A stretch of 64,000 nt of DNA from Novosphingobium sp. 28-62-57 (lineage in GTDB: Bacteria > Pseudomonadota > Alphaproteobacteria > Sphingomonadales > Sphingomonadaceae): positions 1-64,000 of the forward strand of contig NCGO01000002.1 in NCBI GenBank assembly GCA_002256985.1, given 5' to 3'. A program made the position numbers and the translations under genes. This document shows positions 9,659 to 19,508 of the stretch, piece after piece. Positions within the stretch are counted from its first letter, which is position 1, and every line of letters starts with the position of its first letter. The notes under the pieces are model-generated. The model saw only the letters and a program-made list of their open reading frames with translations. It was not told where the DNA came from and ran no database searches.

Positions 9659-11233
9659 ATGGACGATATCTACCTTGGTCTTGCATCGAATGGCGAACGG
9701 CAGGTGCTGCGCCTGCGCCGGGCCAACCGGCACGGCCTGATTGCAGGGGCAACCGGCACCGGCAAGACGGTGACGCTGCAAGGCATTGCCGAACAGTTTT
9801 CGATGCGCGGCGTACCGGTATTCATGGCCGACGTGAAAGGCGACCTTGCGGGCATTACGATGGCAGGCAGCCCCACGTTCAAGCACGCCGCCAGCCTGGA
9901 ACAGCGCGCCAAAGATCTGGGCATCACCGATTATGCCTATGCCGACAATCCGGCAGTCTTCTGGGATCTTTATGGCGAAAGCGGCCACCCGATCCGCACC
10001 ACGATTTCGGAAATGGGGCCGCTGCTGCTGGCGCGGCTGATGGGGCTGAACGATACGCAGGAAGGCGTGCTGAACATCGCGTTCCGCTATGCCGATGACA
10101 ACGGGCTGCTGCTGATCGACCTGCCCGATCTGCAATCGGTGCTGATGGCCTGCGCCGAAAATGCCAGCGAACTGTCGGGCAAGTATGGCAATGTTTCGAA
10201 GGCCAGCGTCGGCACGATCCAGCGCCAATTGCTCAGCTTCGAAAGCCAGGGCGCGGACCGGTTCTTTGGCGAACCGGCTTTTGAAATCAACGATTTCATC
10301 AAGGTGGACGATCAGGGCCGCGGCATGGTCAACGTGCTGGCGGCGGAAAAGCTGATGCAGAGCCCCAAGCTTTACGCCACGTTCCTGCTGTGGCTCCTGT
10401 CCGAACTGTTCGAAGCGCTGCCCGAAGTGGGTGACCCGGACAAGCCGGTGCTGGTGTTCTTCTTCGATGAAGCGCACCTCCTGTTCGAAGATGCGCCCAA
10501 GGCCCTGATGGACAAGGTGGAGCAGGTGGTGCGCCTGATCCGCTCCAAAGGCGTGGGCGTCTATTTCATCTCGCAGAACCCGATCGATATCCCGGAAAAG
10601 ATCGCGGGCCAATTGGGCAACCGCGTGCAGCACGCGCTGCGCGCCTTCACCCCGCGCGATCAGCGGGCGATCAAGGCGGCGGCAGAAACGTTCCGCATCA
10701 ACGAAGAACTGGATGTCGAATCGGTGATAACCGAGCTTCGCGTGGGCGAGGCGCTGGTTTCCACGCTGAATGAGGACGGTTCGCCGTCCATCGTGCAGCG
10801 CACGATGATCACGCCTCCGCGTTCTCGGCTCGGCCCGGTAACGCCCAAGGAGCGCGCGATCATCCAGTCGATCAGTCCGTTCGATGGGAAATACGACGCT
10901 GCCGTAAACCGCGAATCCGCCGCTGAAGTGCTGGCGCAAAAGGCGTCTGACGCTGCTGCGGCAGCGCAACAGGTGGAAGAAGAGGGCGAAGACGCTCAAC
11001 GCGCCGCGCCGCGCCGCACCACATCGATGTGGGAAAAGGCCGGAAAGGCGGCGGCTGGCGCGGTTGCCTCATCAGCAGGCGCGGTGATCGCGGCCAAGAT
11101 CACCGGCAAGAAATCGAGCGCATCGCCGATGAATACCGGCCTGACTGCCGTGGTGGGCACCATCGCCACCTCCATCGGCGGGCAGGCTTTTGGCCGCTTT
11201 GCGCGCGGAATCATGGGTGGGTTGCTGCGTTGA
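9659..11233 (+). CDS. HerA-like ATPase, DUF853 (YjgR-type)
   Basis: A FtsK/HerA-superfamily ATPase, 524 residues from the chosen ATG. The start at 9659 ([20 protein letters not shown]) puts the family N-terminus first; a start 51 nt earlier is possible but adds an unlike extension. Walker A is GATGTGKT at residues 30-37 followed by [14 protein letters not shown], and Walker B is [14 protein letters not shown]. The C-terminal 60 residues are Ala/Gly-rich with a weakly hydrophobic stretch. The cellular role of this family is not settled; DNA or protein translocation is inferred from the fold. Confidence 0.9.
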   Translation: MDDIYLGLASNGERQVLRLRRANRHGLIAGATGTGKTVTLQGIAEQFSMRGVPVFMADVKGDLAGITMAGSPTFKHAASLEQRAKDLGITDYAYADNPAVFWDLYGESGHPIRTTISEMGPLLLARLMGLNDTQEGVLNIAFRYADDNGLLLIDLPDLQSVLMACAENASELSGKYGNVSKASVGTIQRQLLSFESQGADRFFGEPAFEINDFIKVDDQGRGMVNVLAAEKLMQSPKLYATFLLWLLSELFEALPEVGDPDKPVLVFFFDEAHLLFEDAPKALMDKVEQVVRLIRSKGVGVYFISQNPIDIPEKIAGQLGNRVQHALRAFTPRDQRAIKAAAETFRINEELDVESVITELRVGEALVSTLNEDGSPSIVQRTMITPPRSRLGPVTPKERAIIQSISPFDGKYDAAVNRESAAEVLAQKASDAAAAAQQVEEEGEDAQRAAPRRTTSMWEKAGKAAAGAVASSAGAVIAAKITGKKSSASPMNTGLTAVVGTIATSIGGQAFGRFARGIMGGLLR

Positions 11234-11246
11234 ATCAGTGGAAGGT

Positions 11247-11310
11247 CCGTTCGTGTCGAGCGAAGTCGAGACACTGCGCAATGTGTCTCGACTTCGCTCG
11301 ACACGAACGG
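11247..11310. repeat. Sphingomonad-type inverted repeat, copy 2
   Basis: The same 28-bp arms as copy 1 (11247-11274 and 11283-11310) with an 8-base loop. It stands between convergent genes, the HerA-like ATPase and the M1 peptidase, and is followed by a separate hairpin at 11363-11386. Confidence 0.95.
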
Positions 11311-11362
11311 AACCTTTGATTGATAGCTACACAATTGGTGGCGCCGATTGGTGGCGACTTAG

Positions 11363-11386
11363 CCCCCTCCTCTGAAGAGAAGGGGG
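11363..11386. repeat. C/G-rich hairpin (ccccctcctct type)
   Basis: An imperfect 10-bp stem closing a tgaa tetraloop. A close relative with a perfect stem is at 47714-47737. It lies just past the stop of the M1 peptidase gene and could help terminate it. Confidence 0.7.
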
Positions 11387-11398
11387 ACACACAGGGCG

Positions 11399-14068
11399 TT
11401 ACTTCTTCTTTGCGGCCAGCCAGTCCGACAGGCCCTTGGCATAGAGCGGGCGGGACTTGGCCTTTTCGGTGAGCACCGCAATCACGCGGTCAACCGGGCG
11501 GGCGGCTTCTGCAGGCACCGTGGCCTTGAACGACTTGAGCTTGTCGATCATCGCCGGGTCGTTGGAACCTGCCCCCAACTGGGCGATGAAGGTGACGCGG
11601 CTTTGCGCATCGACCAGAGCTTCGATCTGCGCACGATTGGCCAACGCGAACTCATAGGTTTCATCGGCATGCAGGACCGCGGTTGCCACGATCATCGCGG
11701 CGCTGGTGGTCTTGCCCGGTGCATCGGTCAGCGCCAGTTCCCGTGCCGCCTTGGCCAGCGCAGCATCCGCCGGACGGCCCAGCAGGGTATAGAGGAACTG
11801 CCGTTCCACCCCGCTGTTTGAAGCGGCGGCCAGTGTGCGGATGGCATCCCAATCGGCCTTGGTGGCATTGCGCGCCACAATGTTCAGCCATGTGGTCTTG
11901 AGCGGGCCGTCCATCGCCTTGGGATCGGAGGCAAGCAGGCCAAAGCGGCGGCGCGCTTCGGCCACGACATCGGCATCGCCCATCGTGCCGAACCCTGCAA
12001 TCAGGGTGGAGCGCAAGTCTGCATCGGGCAGGCTTTCGCCCGTCTTGGGTTCAAAGCCCAGCGCCATCAGGCGCGGCTTGTAGGTGGCGGCAACTTTGGC
12101 GGCGAGTGCCTTTTGCGCAGGCGCATCCCTGTCTAGCGTGCGCCATGCTCCCACGAAATCGCCAAAGGCGCTGCCCAGCACCACCGGATTGGCATTGCCG
12201 GGAATGGCGGCCAGCAGATCGAACGCGGGGCCATAAGGCTGGTAGCCACTGGCCGACAGCGCAAGGTTATCGGCAATCAGACCCAGCTGATCGACGGCGG
12301 CAAGGCTTGGCATCGCAGCCTTCAGCGACTGCAGCATCTTAGGGGTATAGAGCGATCGGTAATAGCCCAATTGCCCCGCATTGATCACCACCGGGCCGCA
12401 GCCATTGACGCTGACCGTGGCTTTCCCGCCGTCGAGGATCGTGCGCACCGGCTCACCCGACCCGCTGGAGACGAGCAGCGGCACTTTCCACTGCTGCGGA
12501 CGGGCCGCCACTTCTTCCTTGCGATCGACGCTGAATTCGCTCTGTTCAAGGTTGAGCGTGGCCACGCCCTTCTTGCAGGTCATGCCCATGACTTTGACCA
12601 GCGGGATGCCCGGCTTGGTGGTGAAGTCCATCGCAATGGCGGTAAGGCCCGGTGCACCGGCCTTTTCCACCGCCTGCCACAGATCCTTCGAGCGCGTGTT
12701 GCCGAACTTGTGATCGCGCATGTAGGCGCGCAAGCCATCGCGCCAGACGGTTTCACCCGCAAAGGCTTCGAGCATCGAAATGACCGCTTCACCCTTTTGA
12801 TAGGTGATCGCATCAAAGGCCTGGTTGGTTTCGTCGACCGTCCGGATCTCCTGCACGATGGGATGCGTGGTGCGATAACCATCGAGGCCCATCGCGGCAT
12901 CGCGGCCATCGACCCGGCCCAGCAGCGGGAACCAATCGGGGTGGAAATGGGCGGTCGCCTTGGTTTCCATCCAGCTGGCAAAACCTTCGTTCAGCCAGAG
13001 GTCTTCCCACCATGCCATGGTGACGAGATTGCCGAACCACTGGTGCGCCACTTCGTGCGCCTGCGTGACAACGATGTTCTCGCGCGCAGCGGCGCTGGTG
13101 ATGGCCGGATCATCGAGCAGGATGCGCTCAAACGTCAGGATCGCGCCCCAGTTTTCCATGGCCGAGAAAAACTGCGACTGGCCGGGGGCGGCCACATTGT
13201 CGAGCTTGGGCAGCGGATAGGGCTGGCCGAAATAATCAGCATAATACGGGATCAGCGGGGCAAGTTCATTCAGGGCAAAGCGCGATTGTTCGCCACTGCC
13301 CTTGGGCGCCACGATGCCCACTTGCACACCGGGGACCGCTTCCTTGGCCATGCGTTCAAAATCGCCGAGCGAAAAGAACAGCAGGTACGACGACATCTTC
13401 GGGCTGGTGCCAAAAGTGACGCGCTTGAGCCCGCCTTCGAGCATGTCTTCCTTGATCACCGGCATGTTGCTGATGGCCATCTGGCTGGCAGGAACCACTG
13501 CGGTCAGATCAAAGGTCGCCTTGTAGATCGGCTCATCAAACATCGGGGCAAAGCGGCGCGCATCGGGCGCTTCGAACTGGGTGAACAGGCCGCGCACGTC
13601 CTTGCCGGTGATCTTGTCAGGATAATCGAGTGCAAACAGCCCGTTGGCCTGTGTGTTGATAATGCCGCTATAGGTCGTCTCCAGCCGGTACTTGCCGGGG
13701 CTGAGCGGCTGTGCGGCGGTAAAACGCGCGGTCTGGCTGGCCGCGTCCATCGTGATGGTGACCGGCACGGGGGTGCCGCCTTGCGGCGTCAGCGTGGCCG
13801 ACGCAATATTCAGATCGAGCGCGTGGAGCGTCAGGAACGGGGTGGCCTCGGTGACTTCCAGATCGACCGAAGACTGCCCGGTGAACTTCAGGTTGGCCGC
13901 ATCGGGCGTGATGGTGATGGTGTAGTGCGATGGGTGCGCCACGCGCGGCAGATCGGTGTGAACGCCCGCAGCGGCTGATGGATTGGCGGGCACCGGCTGG
14001 GCGAGCGCGGGGGCAGACACGGCAGCAATCGACAGCGCCATCACGGAAACGAGGGAAAGGGTACGCAT
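11399..14068 (-). CDS. Secreted M1 family metallopeptidase (aminopeptidase N-like)
   Basis: An 889-residue zinc aminopeptidase. The start at 14068 is preferred over one 99 nt upstream because it opens directly on a signal peptide, MRTLSLVSVMALSIAAVSAP, with a likely cut after ALAQ. The GAMEN-type exopeptidase motif appears as SAMENWGAI (302-310). The zinc site is HEVAH (338-342) with the second glutamate in LNEGFASWME (Glu361), the exact HEXXH-X18-E spacing. The C-terminal ERAP1-like helical domain is present. It probably digests peptides in the periplasm. Confidence 0.93.
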   Translation of the reverse strand: MRTLSLVSVMALSIAAVSAPALAQPVPANPSAAAGVHTDLPRVAHPSHYTITITPDAANLKFTGQSSVDLEVTEATPFLTLHALDLNIASATLTPQGGTPVPVTITMDAASQTARFTAAQPLSPGKYRLETTYSGIINTQANGLFALDYPDKITGKDVRGLFTQFEAPDARRFAPMFDEPIYKATFDLTAVVPASQMAISNMPVIKEDMLEGGLKRVTFGTSPKMSSYLLFFSLGDFERMAKEAVPGVQVGIVAPKGSGEQSRFALNELAPLIPYYADYFGQPYPLPKLDNVAAPGQSQFFSAMENWGAILTFERILLDDPAITSAAARENIVVTQAHEVAHQWFGNLVTMAWWEDLWLNEGFASWMETKATAHFHPDWFPLLGRVDGRDAAMGLDGYRTTHPIVQEIRTVDETNQAFDAITYQKGEAVISMLEAFAGETVWRDGLRAYMRDHKFGNTRSKDLWQAVEKAGAPGLTAIAMDFTTKPGIPLVKVMGMTCKKGVATLNLEQSEFSVDRKEEVAARPQQWKVPLLVSSGSGEPVRTILDGGKATVSVNGCGPVVINAGQLGYYRSLYTPKMLQSLKAAMPSLAAVDQLGLIADNLALSASGYQPYGPAFDLLAAIPGNANPVVLGSAFGDFVGAWRTLDRDAPAQKALAAKVAATYKPRLMALGFEPKTGESLPDADLRSTLIAGFGTMGDADVVAEARRRFGLLASDPKAMDGPLKTTWLNIVARNATKADWDAIRTLAAASNSGVERQFLYTLLGRPADAALAKAARELALTDAPGKTTSAAMIVATAVLHADETYEFALANRAQIEALVDAQSRVTFIAQLGAGSNDPAMIDKLKSFKATVPAEAARPVDRVIAVLTEKAKSRPLYAKGLSDWLAAKKK

Positions 14069-14177
14069 CTGGGGGAAGAACTCCGGAACCTGAAAGATTG
14101 GTTGCACTAGCAACCAGTCGCGTTCCTCGCGACTCCTTTCGACAAAGTGCCTTTCCGGTCCGACCAATGTCGGTTGA

Positions 14178-15578
14178 CTATCCGCCGATGGGCAGCCGGA
14201 CCGTCGCCGTCAGGCCCTGAACCTGCCCATCGGGCCCGCGCCGGTTGGCCAGCGTCAGCGTCCCGCCATGCTGATCGGCGATGGCGCGCGCCAGAGTGAG
14301 GCCAAGCCCGGTGCCGCCAAGGCCGCTGTTGCGCGAGGCATCGAGGCGGGTGAAAGGCTCCATCATCCGGGTAATTTCGTGTTCGGGGATGCCGGGGCCA
14401 TCGTCTTCGATCCTCAGCATCGCCATCTGGCCTTCGCGGTGCAGCGATACCCGGGCGCGCTGGCCATAGCGCATCGCGTTGGACACCAGATTGCGCAGCG
14501 CGCGCCGCATCCACGTGGCGCGCACCGGCAGCACGATGCGGTCGGTATCGCCCAGTTCCACCGGCTCGCCCATATCCTCAAACTCGCCGATCACATCGGC
14601 CACGAGTGCTGACAGCTCGGTCGGCTCCACCGGATCGGTGGGCCGCCCCACGCGGGCAAGCGAGAGAATGTCGTCGAGCGAGCGGTTGATGTCTTCAATC
14701 GTCGCGGCCATGCGCCTGCGCTCGGTATCGTCCTCAACCGCTTCAATCCGCACGCGAAGGGCGGCCAGCGGTGTTTTCAGATCATGCCCGATGGCGCCCA
14801 GCATCACGTCCTTTTCATCAAGCATGGCGGCAATGCGGGTTTCCATCGCATTATGCGCCACGATCAGGCCCTGAATGTCCTCCGGGCCTTCGGGTTGCAA
14901 CTGGCCTTCCAGTGTGCGGTTGCCGGCAAAATCCTCAACCCGGCGCGTGAGCGCTTTCAAAGGCCGCGCCATGCGGCGCAGGATCACCGCCATCGTGCCG
15001 ACAAGCAGGAGGTAGAGGACGATGGTCTGCCCCACGAGCGGGGCCAGCACGCGCATTTCGCGGCCTTCGGTGAACACGCGGGTCGATGTCCACCCGCCCG
15101 ATTGCCGCCGGATCGAAGCGATCACCAGCTTTGGCATCGGCTCTTTGGACACGAGCTGCAGCTTGCGGCGGTTGCGTTTCCAGAAATCGACGCTGGGCGG
15201 ATCGAGCCGGGGATTGCGTTCGAACACCACAACTTCGGCAGCATCCACGCCTTGTGCGCTGAGCACTTCGGCAAGCTCATGCTCTACGCGCGCCAAGCGC
15301 CGCTCGCCCGGACGCTGCAGAGATTGTTCGGACTGTTCGAGGCGGAATAGCGCAGGAGGGCGCCCTTCCCCATCGCCACGCCTGCGGCGGCGCTCTTCGG
15401 GGCTTGGCCCGACCAGACGGAACGCAGCAGAGCTGACCATCGACACTTCGCGGCGGTGCACCTGTTCGCGCCAGATCAGCACGGCGGAAATGGTCTGCGC
15501 CACCAGCAACGCCAGCGCGATGGCCAGCAAGACTTGGCCCTGCAGGCTGCGCGGCCAGAGACGGAGCGACTTTGGCAC
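14178..15578 (-). CDS. Sensor histidine kinase (EnvZ/OmpR type)
   Basis: A 466-residue membrane sensor kinase. The first membrane helix is about 14-36, an extracytoplasmic region rich in Arg and Pro spans about 40-178, and the second helix is about 182-201, followed by HAMP (MARPLKALTRRVEDFAGN). The H-box is LGAIGHDLKTPLAALRVRIE with His265. The N-box is RNLVSNAMRYG (Asn367), with G-boxes EDDGPGIP and GGTGLGLTLARAIADQHGG. The gene follows its response regulator by 4 nt. The ligand is unknown; the EF-hand protein encoded first in the operon suggests an envelope cation or stress signal, which is inference. Confidence 0.94.
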   Translation of the reverse strand: MPKSLRLWPRSLQGQVLLAIALALLVAQTISAVLIWREQVHRREVSMVSSAAFRLVGPSPEERRRRRGDGEGRPPALFRLEQSEQSLQRPGERRLARVEHELAEVLSAQGVDAAEVVVFERNPRLDPPSVDFWKRNRRKLQLVSKEPMPKLVIASIRRQSGGWTSTRVFTEGREMRVLAPLVGQTIVLYLLLVGTMAVILRRMARPLKALTRRVEDFAGNRTLEGQLQPEGPEDIQGLIVAHNAMETRIAAMLDEKDVMLGAIGHDLKTPLAALRVRIEAVEDDTERRRMAATIEDINRSLDDILSLARVGRPTDPVEPTELSALVADVIGEFEDMGEPVELGDTDRIVLPVRATWMRRALRNLVSNAMRYGQRARVSLHREGQMAMLRIEDDGPGIPEHEITRMMEPFTRLDASRNSGLGGTGLGLTLARAIADQHGGTLTLANRRGPDGQVQGLTATVRLPIGG

Positions 15579-15582
15579 CCGC

Positions 15583-16320
15583 TCAGTCCTCGCTATCGGT
15601 GGCAGGGCGTTTGCGCACTTCGGTGGCGAGCATGTATCCCCCGCCCCACACGGTCTGGATCAGTTGCGGATTGCGGCTGTCCACCTCAACCTTGCGGCGC
15701 AAGCGGGAGATCTGGTTGTCCACGGCACGATCAAACAGATGCGCCTCGCGCCCTTGCACCATATCGAGCAGGCGATCACGGTCCAGCACCTGCCGGGGGT
15801 GATCGAGGAAGGCCAGAAGCAGGCGGAATTCGGCCGAAGAAATGGCCACCACCGCGCCTTCACGGTCGATCAACCGGCGCTTGAGCGGATCGAGCCGCCA
15901 GCCTTCGAATTCATAGATGACCGCATCGGACACTTCGCTCGATTGCTTGGTCGCGCGGCGCAGGACGGACCGGATACGTGCCACCAGTTCACGCGGATCA
16001 AACGGTTTGACCACGTAATCATCCGCGCCAATCTCCAGCCCGACGATGCGGTCGGTCGATTCACCCTTTGCGGTAATGAAGATCACTGGCAGGCGGCGGG
16101 ATTCGACCAGATGGCGGCACAGCGAAAGCCCGTCCTCACCCGGCATCATGATATCGAGCAGCACGAGGTCGCAGCCTGTTTCAATCAGAAGGCTGCGCGC
16201 CTCGGCCGCCGTGCCGGCCTGCGTCACGACAAACCCCTGCCGGACCAGATAGTCCGCCAGGGGTTCGCGCAGCGCAGCTTCGTCGTCCACCAGCAATATG
16301 CGGATCGGCGCTTCGTTCAT
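15583..16320 (-). CDS. OmpR/PhoB-family response regulator
   Basis: A 245-residue two-domain regulator. The receiver has Asp12-Asp13, the phosphoacceptor Asp56 in LVLLDIMMPGEDG, and Lys in VIFITAKGES. The C-terminal winged helix ends with LFDRAVDNQISRLRRKVE and WGGGYML, typical of OmpR-type DNA binding. It lies 5 nt after the EF-hand gene and 4 nt before the kinase gene, so the three are one operon and this is the kinase's partner. Confidence 0.95.
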   Translation of the reverse strand: MNEAPIRILLVDDEAALREPLADYLVRQGFVVTQAGTAAEARSLLIETGCDLVLLDIMMPGEDGLSLCRHLVESRRLPVIFITAKGESTDRIVGLEIGADDYVVKPFDPRELVARIRSVLRRATKQSSEVSDAVIYEFEGWRLDPLKRRLIDREGAVVAISSAEFRLLLAFLDHPRQVLDRDRLLDMVQGREAHLFDRAVDNQISRLRRKVEVDSRNPQLIQTVWGGGYMLATEVRKRPATDSED

Positions 16321-16325
16321 GTTGC

Positions 16326-16979
16326 TCAGCCTGCCGGAGGCGGGGGCGGAGGTCCATCACCCATTGCGCCGGGGCCGCGCATCTTGCCCATCTTGGCGCG
16401 CATTTCCTTCATCGCGGCGCGGCGCTCTTCGGGCGTGATTTTGCCGTCCTTGTTCGTGTCGACCATGTCGAAGTGCATCTTCACCCCGGCATCATACTCC
16501 GCGCGCGACACCATGCTGTCCTTGTTGGTATCGGCCATGGCCAGCATGCGCATGCCGCCGCCCATGCCGCCGCTCATCATGCCGTGATGGCCCATGCGGC
16601 CCTTGCCCCGGCCTTTCCAGCCTTCACGCGGCCCGTCCTTCTGGCCGTCTGCCATCTTGCCCGGACCCTTACCAGCGCCCTTCATCGCGCTGTGATGCGC
16701 CATGAATTCGGCCTGGCTGATCGATCCGTTCTTGTCGGTATCGATCTTGGCAAAGCGTTCGGCCATCTTGGCTTCGCGGTCACCCTTGTCGATCTTGGCG
16801 TCCTTGTTGACGTCAAGCTTGGTCCACATGGTGTCGGCTTTTGTCTTGGCCTCGGCCCAGGTAACCGTCTTGCCGGCACCGCGGTCCATCTGCTGGGCGA
16901 GAGCGGGTGAGGCCGAGTAGAGCGCGACCGAGGCCGTCGCCATTACGGCTGCCGCTGCTGCGATATTGAACTTTGTCAT
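16326..16979 (-). CDS. Periplasmic EF-hand protein, four calcium-binding loops
   Basis: A 217-residue secreted protein. The start at 16979 has GGAG upstream and opens a signal peptide MTKFNIAAAAAVMATASVAL ending near ALAQQ. Four 12-residue EF loops are visible: DVNKDAKIDKGD, DTDKNGSISQAE, DTNKDSMVSRAE and DTNKDGKITPEE. The first ends in Asp instead of Glu. Between loops two and three is a Gly/Lys/Met/His-rich linker that could bind metal. The C-terminus is Pro-rich. It is the first gene of an operon with a two-component system, so it may be a cation-buffering or sensing accessory. Confidence 0.88.
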   Translation of the reverse strand: MTKFNIAAAAAVMATASVALYSASPALAQQMDRGAGKTVTWAEAKTKADTMWTKLDVNKDAKIDKGDREAKMAERFAKIDTDKNGSISQAEFMAHHSAMKGAGKGPGKMADGQKDGPREGWKGRGKGRMGHHGMMSGGMGGGMRMLAMADTNKDSMVSRAEYDAGVKMHFDMVDTNKDGKITPEERRAAMKEMRAKMGKMRGPGAMGDGPPPPPPAG

Positions 16980-17217
16980 CGGTAAGCTCCGTGAGCGAGA
17001 AAAGGGCCAGGAAACTGCGGCTACCCGCTGGCAAGGAGAGGGGGAGGGAAGCCTTGCCATCGGCCTTTTGGGCCCGGGGGATTGAGAGCGGACAACCGCA
17101 GTTCCTGTGACACCTATCTAGGCGCGCCTTGTCGCGCGATTATGCCGAGACACGGGGCTTATTGTCGCAATTTGTCGCGTCGGACGAACATTGTTCATCC
17201 CGGAGCAAGCGCAAGGC

Positions 17218-17586
17218 CTATCCCATCACAAACGCGTTCAGCTTGTTGCCATCAGGATCGCGGAAATAGGCAGCGTAAAACGTGTCACCGCGTGGCCCCG
17301 GAGGGCCTTCGCACGTCCCGCCATTGGCCAGCGCGATGGCGTGCAGGCGGTCTACCTGATCCTTGTCCTTGGCTTCAAGCGCAACCATCACGCCGTTCCC
17401 CACAGTTGCCGCATTGCCATCAAATGGCTTGATCAGGCCGACACCAGCGCCGCCGCCCGGCGTACCCCAGGCAATCGCAGTGTCAAATTCCATCATCCGG
17501 CCAACGCCCAGTTCCGCAGCAATCGCATCATAAAACTTCGCGCCACGTTCCATGTCATTGGTTCCGAGCGTTACATATCCAATCAC
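17218..17586 (-). CDS. VOC family (glyoxalase/bleomycin-resistance fold) protein
   Basis: A 122-residue single vicinal-oxygen-chelate domain protein. It opens MIGYVTLGTNDMERGAKFYD, a typical first beta-alpha-beta unit, and ends with YAAYFRDPDGNKLNAFVMG, the second metal-side motif with DPDGN. The first usual His ligand is not evident. Function is not predictable beyond the fold; it stands alone between the EF-hand operon and the aminopeptidase P gene. Confidence 0.85.
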   Translation of the reverse strand: MIGYVTLGTNDMERGAKFYDAIAAELGVGRMMEFDTAIAWGTPGGGAGVGLIKPFDGNAATVGNGVMVALEAKDKDQVDRLHAIALANGGTCEGPPGPRGDTFYAAYFRDPDGNKLNAFVMG

Positions 17587-17646
17587 GGCATCTCTCCTTG
17601 AACCCGACTCACTGTCACAAAGAACATTACATGAACAAAAGTGCAG

Positions 17647-19452
17647 TCACAAGGGCGCGCAAGCCGCCTCCAGCCACGCCAGATCATCGCCGTCCAGTTG
17701 TGGCGCCAGAACAGCGCGCACGCGTGCGTGGTAGGCGTTCAGCCAGTCCAGCTCTTCAGCCGAAAGCAGCGCCACATCCACCAGATCGCGGGCAATCGGG
17801 GCGAAAGTCAGCGTTTCAAAGCCGAAGAATTCGCCCTCAGCGCCCGCCATTTCGCGCCGTTCCACCAGCACCAGATTTTCGATGCGGATGCCATATGCGC
17901 CCGCTTTGTAATAGCCGGGTTCGTTGGACAGGATCATGCCCGGCAGCAGTTCCTGCCCGGTCCCTGCCTGCCCGCCTGCCGCCTTGGCAATGCGCTGCGG
18001 CCCTTCGTGGACGGACAGGAAGCTGCCCACCCCGTGGCCGGTGCCATGGGCATAATCCAGCCCCGCCGCCCACAGGAACTGGCGGGCAAAGCTATCGAGC
18101 TGGCTGCCTGCCGTGCCCTTGGGGAAGACCGCGCGGGCCAGCGCGATGTGGCCTTTCAGCACGCGGGTGAAGCGGTCCTTGACCTCCAAGGGCGGGGCAT
18201 CGGGGCCGATCCATACAGTGCGGGTGATATCGGTGGTGCCATCCAGGTACTGCCCGCCCGAATCGACGAGATAGACGCTGTTCGGCTCCAGCGTCCGGCT
18301 GGTTTCCTCGCTCACGCGGTAATGCACCACCGCCCCGTTCGGCCCTGAGCCGGAGATTGTATCAAACGACAGATCACGCAAAAGGCTGGTATCGGCGCGG
18401 AAGGCCTGCAGGCGGTCTGCCGCCGAAAGCTCGGTCACCGCGCCTTGCGGGGCCTCCACCGCAATCCAGCGCAGGAACCGCGCAATCGCTGCACCATCAC
18501 GCGCTTGCGCAGCGCGGTGACCGGCCTGTTCGACCGGGTTCTTGATCGCCTTAGGCAAGACCACCGGATCGGTTACCGCCACAACTTGCGCCCCTGCTCC
18601 CTCCAGCGCATGGAAGATCGCGGCCACCGCGCGTTCGGGATCAACCGCCACCTTGCGGCCCTGCAACGCCTGAAGCGCAGGCACGAAGGCTTCGCGCGGC
18701 TGCACCCGCACCGCATTGCCCAGATGCGCGGCCAATTCAGGCGTCACCTTTTCCGGCGCGATGAACAGGTCGGCGGTGCCATCGGCATGAGCCAGCACGA
18801 ACGACAGCGCCACCGGCGTCCGGTCCACATCGGCCCCGCGAATGTTGAGCAGCCACGCCACCGAATCCAGTGCCGAAATCACTGCTGCGTCCAGCCCGCG
18901 CGCACCCAGCCATTCCGCCACTTCGGCGCGCTTTTCATGCGCAGATTTTCCGGCGTGTTCATCGGCATGGGGCACTGCGGGGGCCAGCGAAGGTGCGGGC
19001 TGATCGTCCCACACGGCATCGACCGGGTTTGTGGCAACCGGCACCAGCGATGCGGCCCGCGCAGAAAGCGCCTGCGCCACGCCATCGGCCCAGCCCTTGG
19101 CATGAAGCCAAGCGTCATAGCCGATCCGTGCCCCTTGCGGCGCATGTTCGCCCAGCCATGCCGCGACGCTGGTCTGCGGCACGGATTCGTACGACCACAG
19201 CCTCCCATCCACCTGATCGCGCACTTGCAGGGTATAGCGCCCATCCACAAAGATCGCCGCCTTGTCGGCCAGCACGACGGCAGTGCCGGCAGAGCCACCA
19301 AACCCGGTCAGCCATTCCAGCCGCTGGGCATAGGCGCCCACATATTCGCTCATATGTTCATCGGAAATCGGGATGACGAAGCCATCAAGGCCATCGGCGG
19401 CCAATTGCTTGCGCAAGGCATCGAGGCGGGCTTCGTGAGTTTGCATCAGCAT
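17647..19452 (-). CDS. Xaa-Pro aminopeptidase P family (M24) protein
   Basis: A 601-residue metallopeptidase of the three-domain eukaryote-like aminopeptidase P group. Two creatinase N-like domains cover about 1-300, followed by the pita-bread catalytic domain. Metal ligands appear in LVDSGGQYLDGTTDITRTVW, in HGTGHGVGSFLSVHEGP, in LSNEPGYY and in GIRIENLVLV. It removes N-terminal residues preceding proline, probably in the cytoplasm as no signal peptide is seen. Divergent from the S9 peptidase gene, with 56 bp between the starts. Confidence 0.93.
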   Translation of the reverse strand: MLMQTHEARLDALRKQLAADGLDGFVIPISDEHMSEYVGAYAQRLEWLTGFGGSAGTAVVLADKAAIFVDGRYTLQVRDQVDGRLWSYESVPQTSVAAWLGEHAPQGARIGYDAWLHAKGWADGVAQALSARAASLVPVATNPVDAVWDDQPAPSLAPAVPHADEHAGKSAHEKRAEVAEWLGARGLDAAVISALDSVAWLLNIRGADVDRTPVALSFVLAHADGTADLFIAPEKVTPELAAHLGNAVRVQPREAFVPALQALQGRKVAVDPERAVAAIFHALEGAGAQVVAVTDPVVLPKAIKNPVEQAGHRAAQARDGAAIARFLRWIAVEAPQGAVTELSAADRLQAFRADTSLLRDLSFDTISGSGPNGAVVHYRVSEETSRTLEPNSVYLVDSGGQYLDGTTDITRTVWIGPDAPPLEVKDRFTRVLKGHIALARAVFPKGTAGSQLDSFARQFLWAAGLDYAHGTGHGVGSFLSVHEGPQRIAKAAGGQAGTGQELLPGMILSNEPGYYKAGAYGIRIENLVLVERREMAGAEGEFFGFETLTFAPIARDLVDVALLSAEELDWLNAYHARVRAVLAPQLDGDDLAWLEAACAPL

Positions 19453-19508
19453 GAGTTATCGTCCTGAAAGGGCACGCCCGTCTTGCGGGCATCATGCAGC
19501 CAACATAG

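Noticed and set aside
12371-13978. Long plus-strand frame of 535 codons
   Set aside because: It lies antisense to the M1 peptidase, whose signal peptide and zinc motif are clear; His/Arg-rich translation is typical of shadow frames in GC-rich DNA.
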